Assembly: GCA_019118745.1 (NCBI GenBank)
Contig: DWYJ01000031.1
Coordinates: 1-54,207 of the forward strand
Source: Candidatus Desulfovibrio gallistercoris
Lineage (GTDB): Bacteria > Desulfobacterota > Desulfovibrionia > Desulfovibrionales > Desulfovibrionaceae
Direction of reading: 5' to 3'
DNA length: 54,207 nt
Part shown: positions 1 through 7,470 of the stretch, piece after piece
Position numbering within the stretch: position 1 is the stretch's first letter
How the letters are laid out: every line of letters begins with the position of its first letter
Position numbers and translations under genes: made by a program
Notes under the pieces: model-generated
The model's input: the letters and a program-made list of their open reading frames with translations, nothing else
Databases searched by the model: none
Told to the model about the DNA's origin: nothing

Positions 1-23
1 AGCGATACAAACTAAAATTGCCC

Positions 24-152
24 TCGAGCAATTCCACATGGAAAATGTGGATTGCTCTGGTAGTCGCGAGAGCGACTACCCGCAACCGAACACACGGAAA
101 AACCACGCTTTTTCCGTAGTGTGAGGGCAGCATCAGCTGCGAACCCGCTCTA
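24..152 (-). repeat. Palindromic intergenic element, subfamily 2, copy 1
   Basis: This is the reverse complement of the element at 37554-37705. The two share an identical core of more than 70 bp. It holds several hairpins: a TCCACAT/ATGTGGA stem near 31-55, a GGTAGTCGC/GCGACTACC stem near 59-80, and an ACGGAAAAA/TTTTTCCGT stem near 97-120. The right end GCTCTA (147-152) supplies the TAG stop codon of the minus-strand NifX gene. The left end reads TCGAGC. Confidence 0.8.
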
Positions 153-530
153 ATGATGGCCGCCGCCACCGCAGGTGAAGTCCGTGGAGAACGGGGGCAG
201 TTTCCCTTCCAGGAAGGCCTTGACGGCGCTGCCCACCGTGGGCTGCTGACCGGCATAATACACTTCCACCCCGACCTGCTGGAAGGCCATGAGCGGACGC
301 ATGCCCATGCCGCCCGCCAGCAGTTTGGTCACGTTGTGGGACGCCAGATGCTGCACCGGAGCGAGGCAACCGCCCTGCTGATGCGGCACGTTCACCAGCG
401 TGGTGACGGACACGGTGGCATCGCCCTCCACTTCCACCAGGGTGTAGATGTCGCAATGACCAAAATGCATGCCCATCGGCGCATCGAGCCCGCCCGGCAG
501 CCCGGAAGGAACGGCAAGCAGATAACTCAT
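150..530 (-). CDS. NifX/NifB-type iron-molybdenum cofactor-binding domain protein
   Basis: This 126-residue protein belongs to the dinitrogenase iron-molybdenum cofactor (NifX/NafY-like) family, small proteins that bind or carry metal-sulfur clusters. Visible family features are the N-terminal strand SYLLAVPSG, the segment MGMHFGHCDIYTLVEVEG, and the glycine-rich AGGMGMRPLMAF loop. The tail CGGGGHH could bind metal. A GGAG Shine-Dalgarno lies about 8 nt before the ATG. It is the last gene of a minus-strand cluster with two ATPases carrying ferredoxin inserts and a DUF134-NifX protein. That arrangement resembles the Desulfovibrio Orange-protein (ORP) operons, where a NifX-like protein holds a Mo-Cu cluster; equivalence is inference. 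The stop codon TAG is formed by the end of a palindromic element. Confidence 0.85.
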   Translation of the reverse strand: MSYLLAVPSGLPGGLDAPMGMHFGHCDIYTLVEVEGDATVSVTTLVNVPHQQGGCLAPVQHLASHNVTKLLAGGMGMRPLMAFQQVGVEVYYAGQQPTVGSAVKAFLEGKLPPFSTDFTCGGGGHH

Positions 531-566
531 GACAAGATCTCCATTTTTTGGTCGTGGACGCGCGGC

Positions 567-1442
567 CTAGCGGCTCACGCGCAGGTCCTGAAGGGCCGAC
601 CACATGTCCTTCAGGCGATCGCCCAAGGGATTATGGCTTTCGGTCAGGGCCTGACGGCGGACCATGACCTCAGTCACCAGCGGATCGAAGGGGAGCGTGC
701 CGAGCAGGGTATGCCCGTCCGCCGCGCATTGCGCGGTGATGGCCGCGCTTTCCTCTGCATTGAGATCCGCCTTGTTGATGATGACGGCCAGCGGGATGCG
801 GAAATGACGGCAGAGATCCGCAATGCGGCCAAAATCGTGCCGCCCGGAAGGGGTGGGCTCCACCACGCCCACGGCAAGCTGCGCCCCGGACAACGAGGCG
901 ATGACCGGACAGCCGACGCCCGGCGAGCCATCACACAGGATGGTCTCCCTCCCCTGCTCCTTGGCCAGACGCCGGGCCTCGGCCTTGAGCAGGCTGACGA
1001 GGCGGCCGGAATTCTCCTGCCCCGGGAAGAGCTGGGCGTGCACCATGAGGCCGAAGCGGCTGTCGCTCACGTACCAGTCCCCGCAGTGGTTTTCCGCCGT
1101 GTCGATGGCCTTGTGCGGGCACAGGGCCGCGCAGACGCCGCAGCCTTCGCAGCGCAGGGCATCCACGGCGTAGCCGCCTTCCGCCGTCGCCTGCACGGCT
1201 CCGAAGGCGCACAGTTCGGCGCAGCGGCCGCAGCGGGCGCATTTTTGCGGATCTATGCTCGCCGCAAGCCCGGAAAAAAAGGCTTCCGTGCGCTGCTTGT
1301 GCGGCTCCAGCAGGATATGCAGGTCCGGCGCGTCCACGTCCAGATCGCAGATGACCTTGTTTTCGGCCAGATGGGCAAAGGCCGCGCAGACGGTCGTCTT
1401 GCCGGTGCCGCCCTTGCCGCTGATGATGACGATCTCACGCAT
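567..1442 (-). CDS. MinD/ParA-family P-loop ATPase with 2x[4Fe-4S] ferredoxin insert
   Basis: The protein has 291 residues. It has a deviant Walker A motif GKGGTGKTT (residues 9-17) followed by a ferredoxin insert with two CxxCxxCxxxC sets (Cys68/71/74/78 and Cys98/101/104/108), then the rest of the MinD fold (CDGSPGVGCPV near residue 190). Such ATPases act in metal-cluster handling; paired copies occur in the Desulfovibrio ORP complex. The ATG at 1442 is chosen because AAAGGAGG lies just upstream and homology starts at MREIVIISGKGG; an upstream extension has no support. It overlaps the 3' end of the preceding ATPase gene by 8 nt, which suggests translational coupling and a paired function. 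Confidence 0.88.
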   Translation of the reverse strand: MREIVIISGKGGTGKTTVCAAFAHLAENKVICDLDVDAPDLHILLEPHKQRTEAFFSGLAASIDPQKCARCGRCAELCAFGAVQATAEGGYAVDALRCEGCGVCAALCPHKAIDTAENHCGDWYVSDSRFGLMVHAQLFPGQENSGRLVSLLKAEARRLAKEQGRETILCDGSPGVGCPVIASLSGAQLAVGVVEPTPSGRHDFGRIADLCRHFRIPLAVIINKADLNAEESAAITAQCAADGHTLLGTLPFDPLVTEVMVRRQALTESHNPLGDRLKDMWSALQDLRVSR

Positions 1443-2343
1443 GGCAGGCCTCCTTTGCGGCAGGAAGGGCAAGGCGCAGCGCGTCGCGCAACTGCTCGAA
1501 ACGCTGCCGCCAGACCGGCGAAAGTTCCGCCACAAGGCCTCCACGGGCGTATTGTTCGGCGGCCGCCCGGTCAAAGGGCAGTTCGCCCAGATGCGGCAGG
1601 CCCTGTTCCCGGCAATAGGCGCGGACGGCGGCGTCCCCTTCGGCATTGCCCGGCGCGCCGGCCCGGTTGGTCACCACGCAGACGGGCTTGTGCAGAGGCA
1701 CGAAGGCCTGATGCGCCTGCCGGAAATCATGGAAGCCGAAAGGCGAGGGATCCGCCACCAGAAGCAGCATGTCCGCCTCCCGCGCCACCGTGACCGCTGG
1801 GCAGCTCACGCCGGGAGGCGCATCCACGAGCACGTCCGGCTCCGCCGCGCCGCCCTGCCCGGCCAGCAGTTCGGACAGGCGGGCCTGCTCCTGCCGCAAC
1901 AGGGGCGGCGTCATGGACTCGCCGATGCGGGTGCGGCCCATGAGGAAGGCGGCCCGGCCATCCAGCGCGCTGCCGCTGAGGATGCGACCCAGCTCGCGCC
2001 TGCCGCGCGTCAACGCCCCGGACGGACAGACGGCAAAGCAGCCGTTGCAGCCGTGGCACATGTCCGGGAAGATGCTGATGCGGCCCACAAAAGACGCGAT
2101 GGCCTTATATGAGCAGATGTCCCGGCATTTCTCGCAATGCAGGCATTTCTCCGGCGACAGCTGCGGCACGTCCAGCCAGGCCGTGCGCTCCTCCGTCAGC
2201 TGCGGACGCAGGAAGAGATGGAGGTTGGGGGCCTCCACATCCGCATCCACAGCCACCAGGGGCCCGTCCCATACGGCGGCCAGCGAAGCCGTCACACAGG
2301 TCTTGCCCGCTCCGCCCTTACCGCTGGCGATGGCGATCTGCAT
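1435..2343 (-). CDS. MinD/ParA-family P-loop ATPase with 2x[4Fe-4S] ferredoxin insert
   Basis: This 302-residue paralogue of the next gene has a deviant Walker A GKGGAGKTC (residues 9-17). Its ferredoxin insert has Cys67/70/73/77 and Cys96/99/102/106. A MinD-like nucleotide-binding region follows (VDAPPGVSCPAV, VADPSPFGFHDF). The start is set by GGAGG ahead of the ATG at 2343 and by the start of the motif MQIAIASGKGG. It lies 10 nt after the DUF134-NifX gene and overlaps the following ATPase by 8 nt, so the cluster is one transcription unit. Its role is probably ATP-driven assembly or electron-linked maturation of a metal cluster on the NifX proteins. This is inferred from the ORP-type context. 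Confidence 0.88.
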   Translation of the reverse strand: MQIAIASGKGGAGKTCVTASLAAVWDGPLVAVDADVEAPNLHLFLRPQLTEERTAWLDVPQLSPEKCLHCEKCRDICSYKAIASFVGRISIFPDMCHGCNGCFAVCPSGALTRGRRELGRILSGSALDGRAAFLMGRTRIGESMTPPLLRQEQARLSELLAGQGGAAEPDVLVDAPPGVSCPAVTVAREADMLLLVADPSPFGFHDFRQAHQAFVPLHKPVCVVTNRAGAPGNAEGDAAVRAYCREQGLPHLGELPFDRAAAEQYARGGLVAELSPVWRQRFEQLRDALRLALPAAKEACHA

Positions 2344-2353
2344 ACGCCCTCCG

Positions 2354-3037
2354 CTACTTGTTGGGCGCATCGGCAAAGGGGTATTCGCCCTTGCGGAAAC
2401 GCTCCACGGCTTCCCCCACGCTGATGCCTTCCACGTTCTGGCAGATCTTGATGCCCGCCGCCGTCAGCGCCTCAAAGGCCTTGGGGCCCACGTAGCCGCT
2501 CAGGACGACTTCCACCCCGGCGCGGGCCACACGTTCGGCGGTTTCGATGCCCGCCCCCATGCTCATGGTCTGCGAAGCGCCATTGTCGATATAGGACGTG
2601 GTCATGTCCGGCAGATCGATCACCACAAATCCCCCGGCCCGGCCGAAGCGCGGATCGACGGCATCGTCGAGGGTCGGGCCTTCACTGGAAACGGCTATCT
2701 TCTGCATCTGCTTTTTCTCCTTGTCTGCCTCCGGCGTGCCGGGGCCCGCCACGGCGTAGGTGCCGCCCTCGATACGCAGGGCCTGCCCCCGGCAAAGGGC
2801 TGTCGCCACCGTGCGCCGGGCCGCCGCGAGAGTGCGGCCGAAGCTGTGGCGGGATATGCGCATGTGCCGCGCGGCCTCTATGGCCGTCAGGCCTTCCATA
2901 TCCGCCAGCCGCAGGGCCTCCAGCCCTTCCACGCTCAGGCAGGCTTCTTCCAGCGCCGTCAGGGGGATGCCCCGCGGCTTGAAATAGGTAACGCTGGGCG
3001 AAGCGCTGACATAGCGGCACTGGCGCGGACGCGGCAT
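2354..3037 (-). CDS. DUF134 HTH domain fused to NifX-like domain
   Basis: This 227-residue fusion begins with a DUF134 domain (residues 1 to about 90), typical of Desulfovibrio. It starts MPRPRQCRYVS and includes a sigma-70 region-4-like HTH around LTAIEAARHMRISRHSFGRTL. After a linker ending in KEKKQMQKIAVSSEG comes a NifX-type cofactor-binding domain (about 110-227, DPRFGRAGGFVVID, GAGIETAERVARAGVEVVLSG). The ATG at 3037 has GGAGG nearby and starts the conserved MPRPR motif. As first gene of the cluster, with an inverted repeat over its promoter, it is a plausible autoregulator that senses a bound metal cluster. That role is inferred. Confidence 0.85.
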   Translation of the reverse strand: MPRPRQCRYVSASPSVTYFKPRGIPLTALEEACLSVEGLEALRLADMEGLTAIEAARHMRISRHSFGRTLAAARRTVATALCRGQALRIEGGTYAVAGPGTPEADKEKKQMQKIAVSSEGPTLDDAVDPRFGRAGGFVVIDLPDMTTSYIDNGASQTMSMGAGIETAERVARAGVEVVLSGYVGPKAFEALTAAGIKICQNVEGISVGEAVERFRKGEYPFADAPNK

Positions 3038-3068
3038 CCTTTTCCTCCGTCGGACGGCTTTTTGTTTT

Positions 3069-3105
3069 GCACAAATGAGCATAATACTTTGTGCCGTCCT
3101 GTCAA
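3069..3105 (-). promoter_or_regulatory. Sigma-70 promoter with overlapping inverted-repeat operator for the NifX/MinD cluster
   Basis: On the minus strand TTGACA (3100-3105) is followed after 16 nt by TATGCT (3078-3083). An inverted repeat GCACAAA (3069-3075) / TTTGTGC (3088-3094) brackets the -10 box. A protein bound there would block RNA polymerase. The HTH-carrying first gene is the obvious candidate. Confidence 0.55.
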
Positions 3106-3111
3106 GACAAG

Positions 3112-3160
3112 CGACAGGCCAAAGTGTTTCAAACTGAAGATGCGCTTGTGGGCGCTTTCC
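3112..3160 (-). repeat. Fragment of subfamily 1 palindromic element, reversed
   Basis: Read on the minus strand, this stretch matches the left part of the subfamily 1 elements (CATCTTCAGTTTGAAACAC, then GGCCTGTCGCTT). It lacks the GCGG hairpin and the right end, and part of the first hairpin is deleted. It lies just upstream of the -35 box of the NifX-cluster promoter. It is the only subfamily 1 piece in this orientation. Confidence 0.5.
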
Positions 3161-3197
3161 TGCGCCACGCCGCGGTCACGCCGCAGGCCAGGGCCAT

Positions 3198-3235
3198 AAA
3201 AAAACGCCGGCGGTCGTTTCTCGACAGCCGGCGTT
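3198..3235 (-). terminator. Rho-independent terminator of the chemoreceptor gene
   Basis: On the minus strand AACGCCGGC (complement of 3227-3235) pairs with GCCGGCGTT (complement of 3203-3211), followed by a T-run complementary to A3198-3204. It lies about 20 nt after the chemoreceptor stop codon. Confidence 0.85.
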
Positions 3236-3254
3236 CGCGTGGTGCGGTGCAACA

Positions 3255-5339
3255 CTATGCGTGCTTGAAATCCTCGATGAGGCGGCTCAGCGTGGCCGTC
3301 TGCTCGTTCAAGCGGGCCACCACCTTTGCCGCGTCCGCCATGATCTGCGCGGTGTGGGCCGAATCGGCGTTGACCTCGCTGATGGAGCGGTTGATCTCTT
3401 CACTGGCGGCGGACTGCTCCTCGCTGGCGGTGGCGATGCTGCGCACCTCGTCCGCCGTGGTCTCGCAATCCTTGACGATGCGCTGCAAGGCCTCGCCGGA
3501 TTGATTGGCAAAGTCGCTGGCCTGCTCCGTCTGCACCACGGCTTCATCCACGGCGGCTATGCTTTGTTCCACGCTGCCCTGGATGGCATGGATGGCCTTG
3601 GCCACATCGCCGGTGGAGGACATGGTCTTTTCCGCCAGCTTGCGCACCTCGTCAGCGACCACGGCAAAGCCCCGGCCGGCCTCACCGGCACGGGCTGCTT
3701 CGATGGCCGCATTGAGGGCCAGCAGATTGGTCTGGTCCGCAATGTCGGAAATGACCCCCATGATCTGGCTGACCGCCTCCGTATGGGTATTGAGGAGGGA
3801 CATGCTCTCCTTGAGGGAGAGCGTGCCCTGCCGCATCTGCTTGATGCTCCGCAGGGCCTGATTGACGATCTCCGCCCCACGCAGGGCCTCGCTTCGCGTA
3901 TCCGACGACATGTGGGAAGCCTCGGCGGCGTTGCGGGCCACTTCCTGCACGGTGGCGTTCATCTCGTTCATGGCCGTAGCGGACTCGGCCAGGCGGTCCG
4001 CGGAATGCGACGCGCTGCGGCTGGATGCTTCCACATTGCGCGCCAGCTCGTCCGAAGCGGCACTGATGATGGAGACCACCTCCTCCAGCTGCGCGGCAGC
4101 GGCAAGCATGCCGTCCCGCCGCGCCAGCTCCGCCTTGCGGCTGGCTTCCACGGCGCGCTTGCGCGCTTCGCCGGCCTCCGCGGCCAGCCGCTGGGCTTCC
4201 GCCGTTTCGGCGCGCGCCTTTTCATGCCAGTCCAGGAGCTGATGCACCATATCCATGAGGTTGCGATACAGCGCCAGCAGCTCGCCGGAAAACTGCCGTT
4301 CGTCCGGCAGGCCGTCCACCTTCCCCTGCGCGATGTCCTGCGTCGCCTTCATGATCCGTTCCAGCGGATTGCAGACCGAACGCGAGATCAGCACCGCGCC
4401 GAGCAGCAACACGACCAGCAGTACGAGGCTGACCACGAGGATCAGCTTGACGGCGGCCTCCGCCGACTCCTGCACCTCGGCCATATCCACGACGGAAGCG
4501 ATGCGCCAGCCGTTGACCGTGGTGGTCATGGAGACGAGGGACTCCCTGCCCTTGTGCGTCAGCACGGCGCTGCCGCCGCCCTTCTTGTGCAGCGGCAGCA
4601 TGTAGGGCGCTTCCTCGCTGATGTTCCTGTTCACGGCTTTGGGGCTTCCCGGCGAAGACAGGATGCGGCCCGCGCTGTCCATAAGGACATAACGCCCCGT
4701 CCGGCCGAAGGACATGCTGGACAGAAGATCATTGAGCGTTTCGAGGCTGATGTCCGCCGCTACGACCGCCGTTCCCCCCTGGTGCGTCTTCCCTTCCGCC
4801 CGCACGCTGACGGACACCATGACCTCCCCGCTGACCGAGGTATACGCTTCGCCGACGTGGCTTGCGTCGCCGCCGGAAAGCACGTCCGCAAACCAGCCGC
4901 GCGTGGTGGGGTCATAACCGGGGACGGCGGTCTCCGGAGCGCTGCTGGCAAAGCGCCCGTCGCTGTAACCGATGAAGATCTTGCTGATCTGCGGCGAAGC
5001 CGCCTTCATGCGCGCGAGCTCCGCAATGAGCGCCTGCGCTTCCTGCGGCAGGGAGGCGGCATCGTATTTGCCGGCCGCCTTCGTTTCCTTGGGCGTGGGG
5101 AAGGAAGCGGCGCACTCCAGCACCTTGGGAGACTGCGCAAGGAAACGCATCTTGCTCACATTGCCCGCAAACATGTTGCGCACGTATTTGTCGGCCAGCT
5201 CGAGCTGCTTGCCGGCTGCCCCTTCGAAAGAACTTTCGCTGACGCTGAGGATTTTTTGCAGTGCGATCCCGCTTATGAAGAGGATGGACAACAAGATGCA
5301 GGCCAGAAAACCCAGAAAGAATTTCAATTTGATGGACAC
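3255..5339 (-). CDS. Methyl-accepting chemotaxis protein
   Basis: This 694-residue transmembrane chemoreceptor has TM1 (about 6-26) and a periplasmic dCache-type sensor (about 35-285, with a YDPTTRGWF motif near 142-150). TM2 (about 298-318), a HAMP linker, and a long cytoplasmic coiled coil with the signalling hairpin ([20 protein letters not shown]) follow. A late [10 protein letters not shown] segment is also visible. It signals through CheW/CheA to the flagellar motor. The start is GTG, preceded by AAAGGAG at suitable spacing. It is monocistronic: it ends at a strong terminator, and the next upstream gene has its own terminator. The ligand cannot be read from the sequence. dCache domains often bind amino acids or small organic acids. 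Confidence 0.93.
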   Translation of the reverse strand: MSIKLKFFLGFLACILLSILFISGIALQKILSVSESSFEGAAGKQLELADKYVRNMFAGNVSKMRFLAQSPKVLECAASFPTPKETKAAGKYDAASLPQEAQALIAELARMKAASPQISKIFIGYSDGRFASSAPETAVPGYDPTTRGWFADVLSGGDASHVGEAYTSVSGEVMVSVSVRAEGKTHQGGTAVVAADISLETLNDLLSSMSFGRTGRYVLMDSAGRILSSPGSPKAVNRNISEEAPYMLPLHKKGGGSAVLTHKGRESLVSMTTTVNGWRIASVVDMAEVQESAEAAVKLILVVSLVLLVVLLLGAVLISRSVCNPLERIMKATQDIAQGKVDGLPDERQFSGELLALYRNLMDMVHQLLDWHEKARAETAEAQRLAAEAGEARKRAVEASRKAELARRDGMLAAAAQLEEVVSIISAASDELARNVEASSRSASHSADRLAESATAMNEMNATVQEVARNAAEASHMSSDTRSEALRGAEIVNQALRSIKQMRQGTLSLKESMSLLNTHTEAVSQIMGVISDIADQTNLLALNAAIEAARAGEAGRGFAVVADEVRKLAEKTMSSTGDVAKAIHAIQGSVEQSIAAVDEAVVQTEQASDFANQSGEALQRIVKDCETTADEVRSIATASEEQSAASEEINRSISEVNADSAHTAQIMADAAKVVARLNEQTATLSRLIEDFKHA

Positions 5340-5537
5340 GCCAAACTCCTTTGCGGGACCGTCTGATCGGTTATGAAGATTACCCCTTGGATATTGTCAT
5401 TCTTTTTAAAAAGTTATGGGATTGTAACAAAAAAATCTACCAGGATGGTCATGGCCCGGACCGCACGCGGAGGCGATGGACGCTGTTTTTTCGCCTGTGC
5501 GCGGGCCCTGCCTGCCCCACCCGAAGGGCAGGTCTTC

Positions 5538-5568
5538 AAAAAAAAAAGCGTCCGGCATGCCGGACGCT
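5538..5568 (-). terminator. Rho-independent terminator downstream of the CBS-ACT gene
   Basis: A perfect 22-bp palindrome at 5547-5568 (AGCGTCCGGCATGCCGGACGCT, given here as two 11-bp halves) is followed on the minus strand by ten T residues (complement of 5538-5547). It closes the CBS-ACT transcription unit. The rest of the 5340-5755 gap holds the chemoreceptor leader and one further hairpin; no gene is seen. Confidence 0.85.
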
Positions 5569-5708
5569 TGAGCGGCAGCGCAAGTTTGCCGCCTGCAAAA
5601 AAAAAACCGCCTGCTCGCGGCTGGCCTTTTCGTGCGGCAAGGGCGGGGGACCGTTCTGACCGCGGCGTACGGATACGCGCGCGCCGTCTGCGCCTCCCGG
5701 CCACATTG

Positions 5709-5741
5709 CCGCCTGCGGACAAGCTCGCTGCAGGCGGTATG
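5709..5741 (-). other. Hairpin in the 3' region of the CBS-ACT gene
   Basis: GCCGCCTGC and GCAGGCGGT form a 9-bp stem just past the CBS-ACT stop codon. There is no T-run. It may stabilise the mRNA 3' end ahead of the true terminator. Confidence 0.4.
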
Positions 5742-5755
5742 TGAGCTGATACGGG

Positions 5756-6439
5756 TTAAATATTGTTGTCGCCCACGATGTGGATCTCGTGGCCGCGTCC
5801 CCAATACTGCACCGTGCCCTGCGCACAGAACTCCTTGATGAGCGCATCTTCCACGGCGCGCTCTTCGCCGCGGAAACGCAGGGTGACGCCGCGGCGGCCG
5901 TCGTCCCGGATGTTGGAGAGCACCGTCACCACGCGGGCCTGCGCTTCCTTGAGCCGGTCGAGGATGGCGCGCAGCGTGCCGGGCTTGTTTTCCAGCACGA
6001 AGGCCATCTGCACGCTTTCGGTGCGGGAGCCGGTGATGCTGATGAAGGTCTTGAAGATGTCCGACTCCGTGACGATGCCGACGAGCTTGTCGTTGCTGTC
6101 CACCACCGGCAGACAGTTCACCCGCTTCTCGTCCATGAGGATGGCGGCGTTTTCCACCGTCTCATCGATATGGATGGTGTGCGGGGCAACGATCATGATC
6201 TGCTTGGCCGGAGTTTCCGCCAGGATGTCGAGCAGCTCCAGCACTTCCAGGCCGGTGGTGTGCTGCGGCGAGAACTCCTTGATGTCGTCGTCGCAGAGCA
6301 GGCCGACCACATGGCCCTGCTTGTCCACCACGGGCAGGTGGCTGATGTTCATGTCGCGCAGCAGGCTCTTGCACTTGAGCAGCGAGGTGCCCGGCAGGAC
6401 GGAAACCACTTCGTGCGTCATCCACTGTTTGATAAGCAT
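5756..6439 (-). CDS. CBS-domain pair with C-terminal ACT domain (AcuB-like)
   Basis: The protein has 227 residues: two CBS motifs (about 1-60, MLIKQWMTHEVVSVLPGTSL; about 75-135, PHTIHIDETVENAAILM ... GIVTESDIFKTF) and an ACT domain (about 143-220, QMAFVLENKPGTLRAILDRL). CBS pairs bind adenine nucleotides and ACT domains bind amino acids, so a cytoplasmic sensor or regulator of metabolism is likely. The ATG at 6439 is chosen for its AAGGAG site and because the family begins MLIKQWM; an upstream extension would run into a palindromic element. It has no enzymatic domain of its own. The partner protein is unknown. Confidence 0.87.
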   Translation of the reverse strand: MLIKQWMTHEVVSVLPGTSLLKCKSLLRDMNISHLPVVDKQGHVVGLLCDDDIKEFSPQHTTGLEVLELLDILAETPAKQIMIVAPHTIHIDETVENAAILMDEKRVNCLPVVDSNDKLVGIVTESDIFKTFISITGSRTESVQMAFVLENKPGTLRAILDRLKEAQARVVTVLSNIRDDGRRGVTLRFRGEERAVEDALIKEFCAQGTVQYWGRGHEIHIVGDNNI

Positions 6440-6480
6440 GGCAAGGCTCCTTCTGACGGCAGCTCGGCGCGCCGTCGTCT

Positions 6481-6501
6481 GGCCGGGGCCTTGCCCCGGC
6501 C
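6481..6501 (-). other. GC-rich hairpin in the CBS-ACT leader
   Basis: A near-perfect GGCCGGGGC/GCCCCGGCC stem with a tiny loop lies about 40 nt before the CBS-ACT start codon. It may be a leader hairpin or attenuator; no T-run follows. Confidence 0.35.
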
Positions 6502-6520
6502 TGTGATGGTACGAACGTTC

Positions 6521-6668
6521 TAGAGCATTTTCAGTTTGAAACGCTTTGCGTTTCAAACCATACGGCCTGGCGTTTCGCGGAAAAACGCGGTTTTTCCGCT
6601 TGGTTTCGGCCGGGCGGCGCGGTGCCGCCGCCTCGCATTTTGCCTTTTTTCAAAGGCAAAATGCTCTA
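6521..6668 (+). repeat. Palindromic element, subfamily 1, copy A (best-preserved)
   Basis: The ends are TAGAGCATTTT and AAAATGCTCTA, a perfect terminal inverted repeat flanked by TA on both sides. Three hairpins lie inside: GAAACGC/GCGTTTC (6539-6555), GCGGAAAAA/TTTTTCCGC (6577-6599) and a GGCGGC/GCCGCC stem (6613-6632). It lies between the frdB stop codon (5 nt away) and the CBS-ACT leader. Confidence 0.85.
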
Positions 6669-6672
6669 ACGC

Positions 6673-7458
6673 CTACTTGTGCTGACCGCAGCCGCAACCG
6701 CCGCCCAGACGCTTGCGGATGCCTTCCGGCAGCCAGCCCCGCACGGACTCGATGCTCACCATGCGGCGCATGATGCCCAGCTGATCCTGCAGCGGGATCT
6801 GCTTGGGGCAGATGTCGTCACAGGCCAGCAGGCCCATGCAGCCGAACACGCCGTTATCGTCGCCGATGAGGTCATAGAAGTCCTTGGGCGTGCGCTGGTC
6901 GCGCGGGTCGATGTAGAAGCGCGCCATGCGGTTGATGGACGTGGCGCCGATGAAGTCCTTGCGCATAAGGGCCGTGCCGCAGGCGGCCACACAGCAGCCG
7001 CACTCGATGCAGCGGTCCAGCTCGAAGATCTGGGTGGCCAGCTCGTTGTCCATGCGCTCTTCCTGCGCGGTGGGATCGAAGGTCTTGTTGGTGTGCAGCC
7101 AGGACTCGATCTTTTTGCCCACGTTGCGGAACCAGGTGCCCGTGTCCACGGAGAGGTCGCCCAGCAGCTTGAACACCGGCAGCGGATGCAGGGTGATGCG
7201 GTCCGGCAGGTCGCTGGTCTGGGTATGGCAGGCCAGACCGGGCCGGCCGTTGATGACCATGCCGCAGGAACCGCAGATGCCCGCCCGGCAGCAGAAGTCG
7301 AACTGCAAGGTGGCGTCCTGATGCTCGCGGATCTGGTTCAGCGCCACAAAGAGCGTCATGCTGCGCTGCTCCTCCAGGGTGAAGGTCTGCATGTGCGGCA
7401 TGGACCGGGGATCCATCGGGTTGTAGCGGAATATCTCAAAGGTCAGAATGCGTCCCAT
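6673..7458 (-). CDS. frdB: Fumarate reductase iron-sulfur subunit
   Basis: This 261-residue electron-transfer subunit carries electrons from the cytochrome b subunit to FrdA. The [2Fe-2S] ligands are Cys57, Cys62, Cys65 and Cys77 (CCRAGICGSCG ... GLAC). The [4Fe-4S]/[3Fe-4S] sets are Cys150/153/156/160 and Cys207/213/217. The C-terminus ends in a Cys/Gly-rich tail (GGGCGCGQHK), which is unusual. The start is supported by AAGGGAG before the ATG. It is the last gene of the malate/fumarate operon, 12 nt after frdA. A palindromic element begins 5 nt past its stop codon. Confidence 0.95.
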   Translation of the reverse strand: MGRILTFEIFRYNPMDPRSMPHMQTFTLEEQRSMTLFVALNQIREHQDATLQFDFCCRAGICGSCGMVINGRPGLACHTQTSDLPDRITLHPLPVFKLLGDLSVDTGTWFRNVGKKIESWLHTNKTFDPTAQEERMDNELATQIFELDRCIECGCCVAACGTALMRKDFIGATSINRMARFYIDPRDQRTPKDFYDLIGDDNGVFGCMGLLACDDICPKQIPLQDQLGIMRRMVSIESVRGWLPEGIRKRLGGGCGCGQHK

Positions 7459-7470
7459 TGTTCGTCTCCC

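Noticed and set aside
153..1793. 546-codon + strand frame over the NifX/MinD genes
   Set aside because: Shadow of two ATPases with intact Walker and ferredoxin motifs; no recognisable domain of its own.
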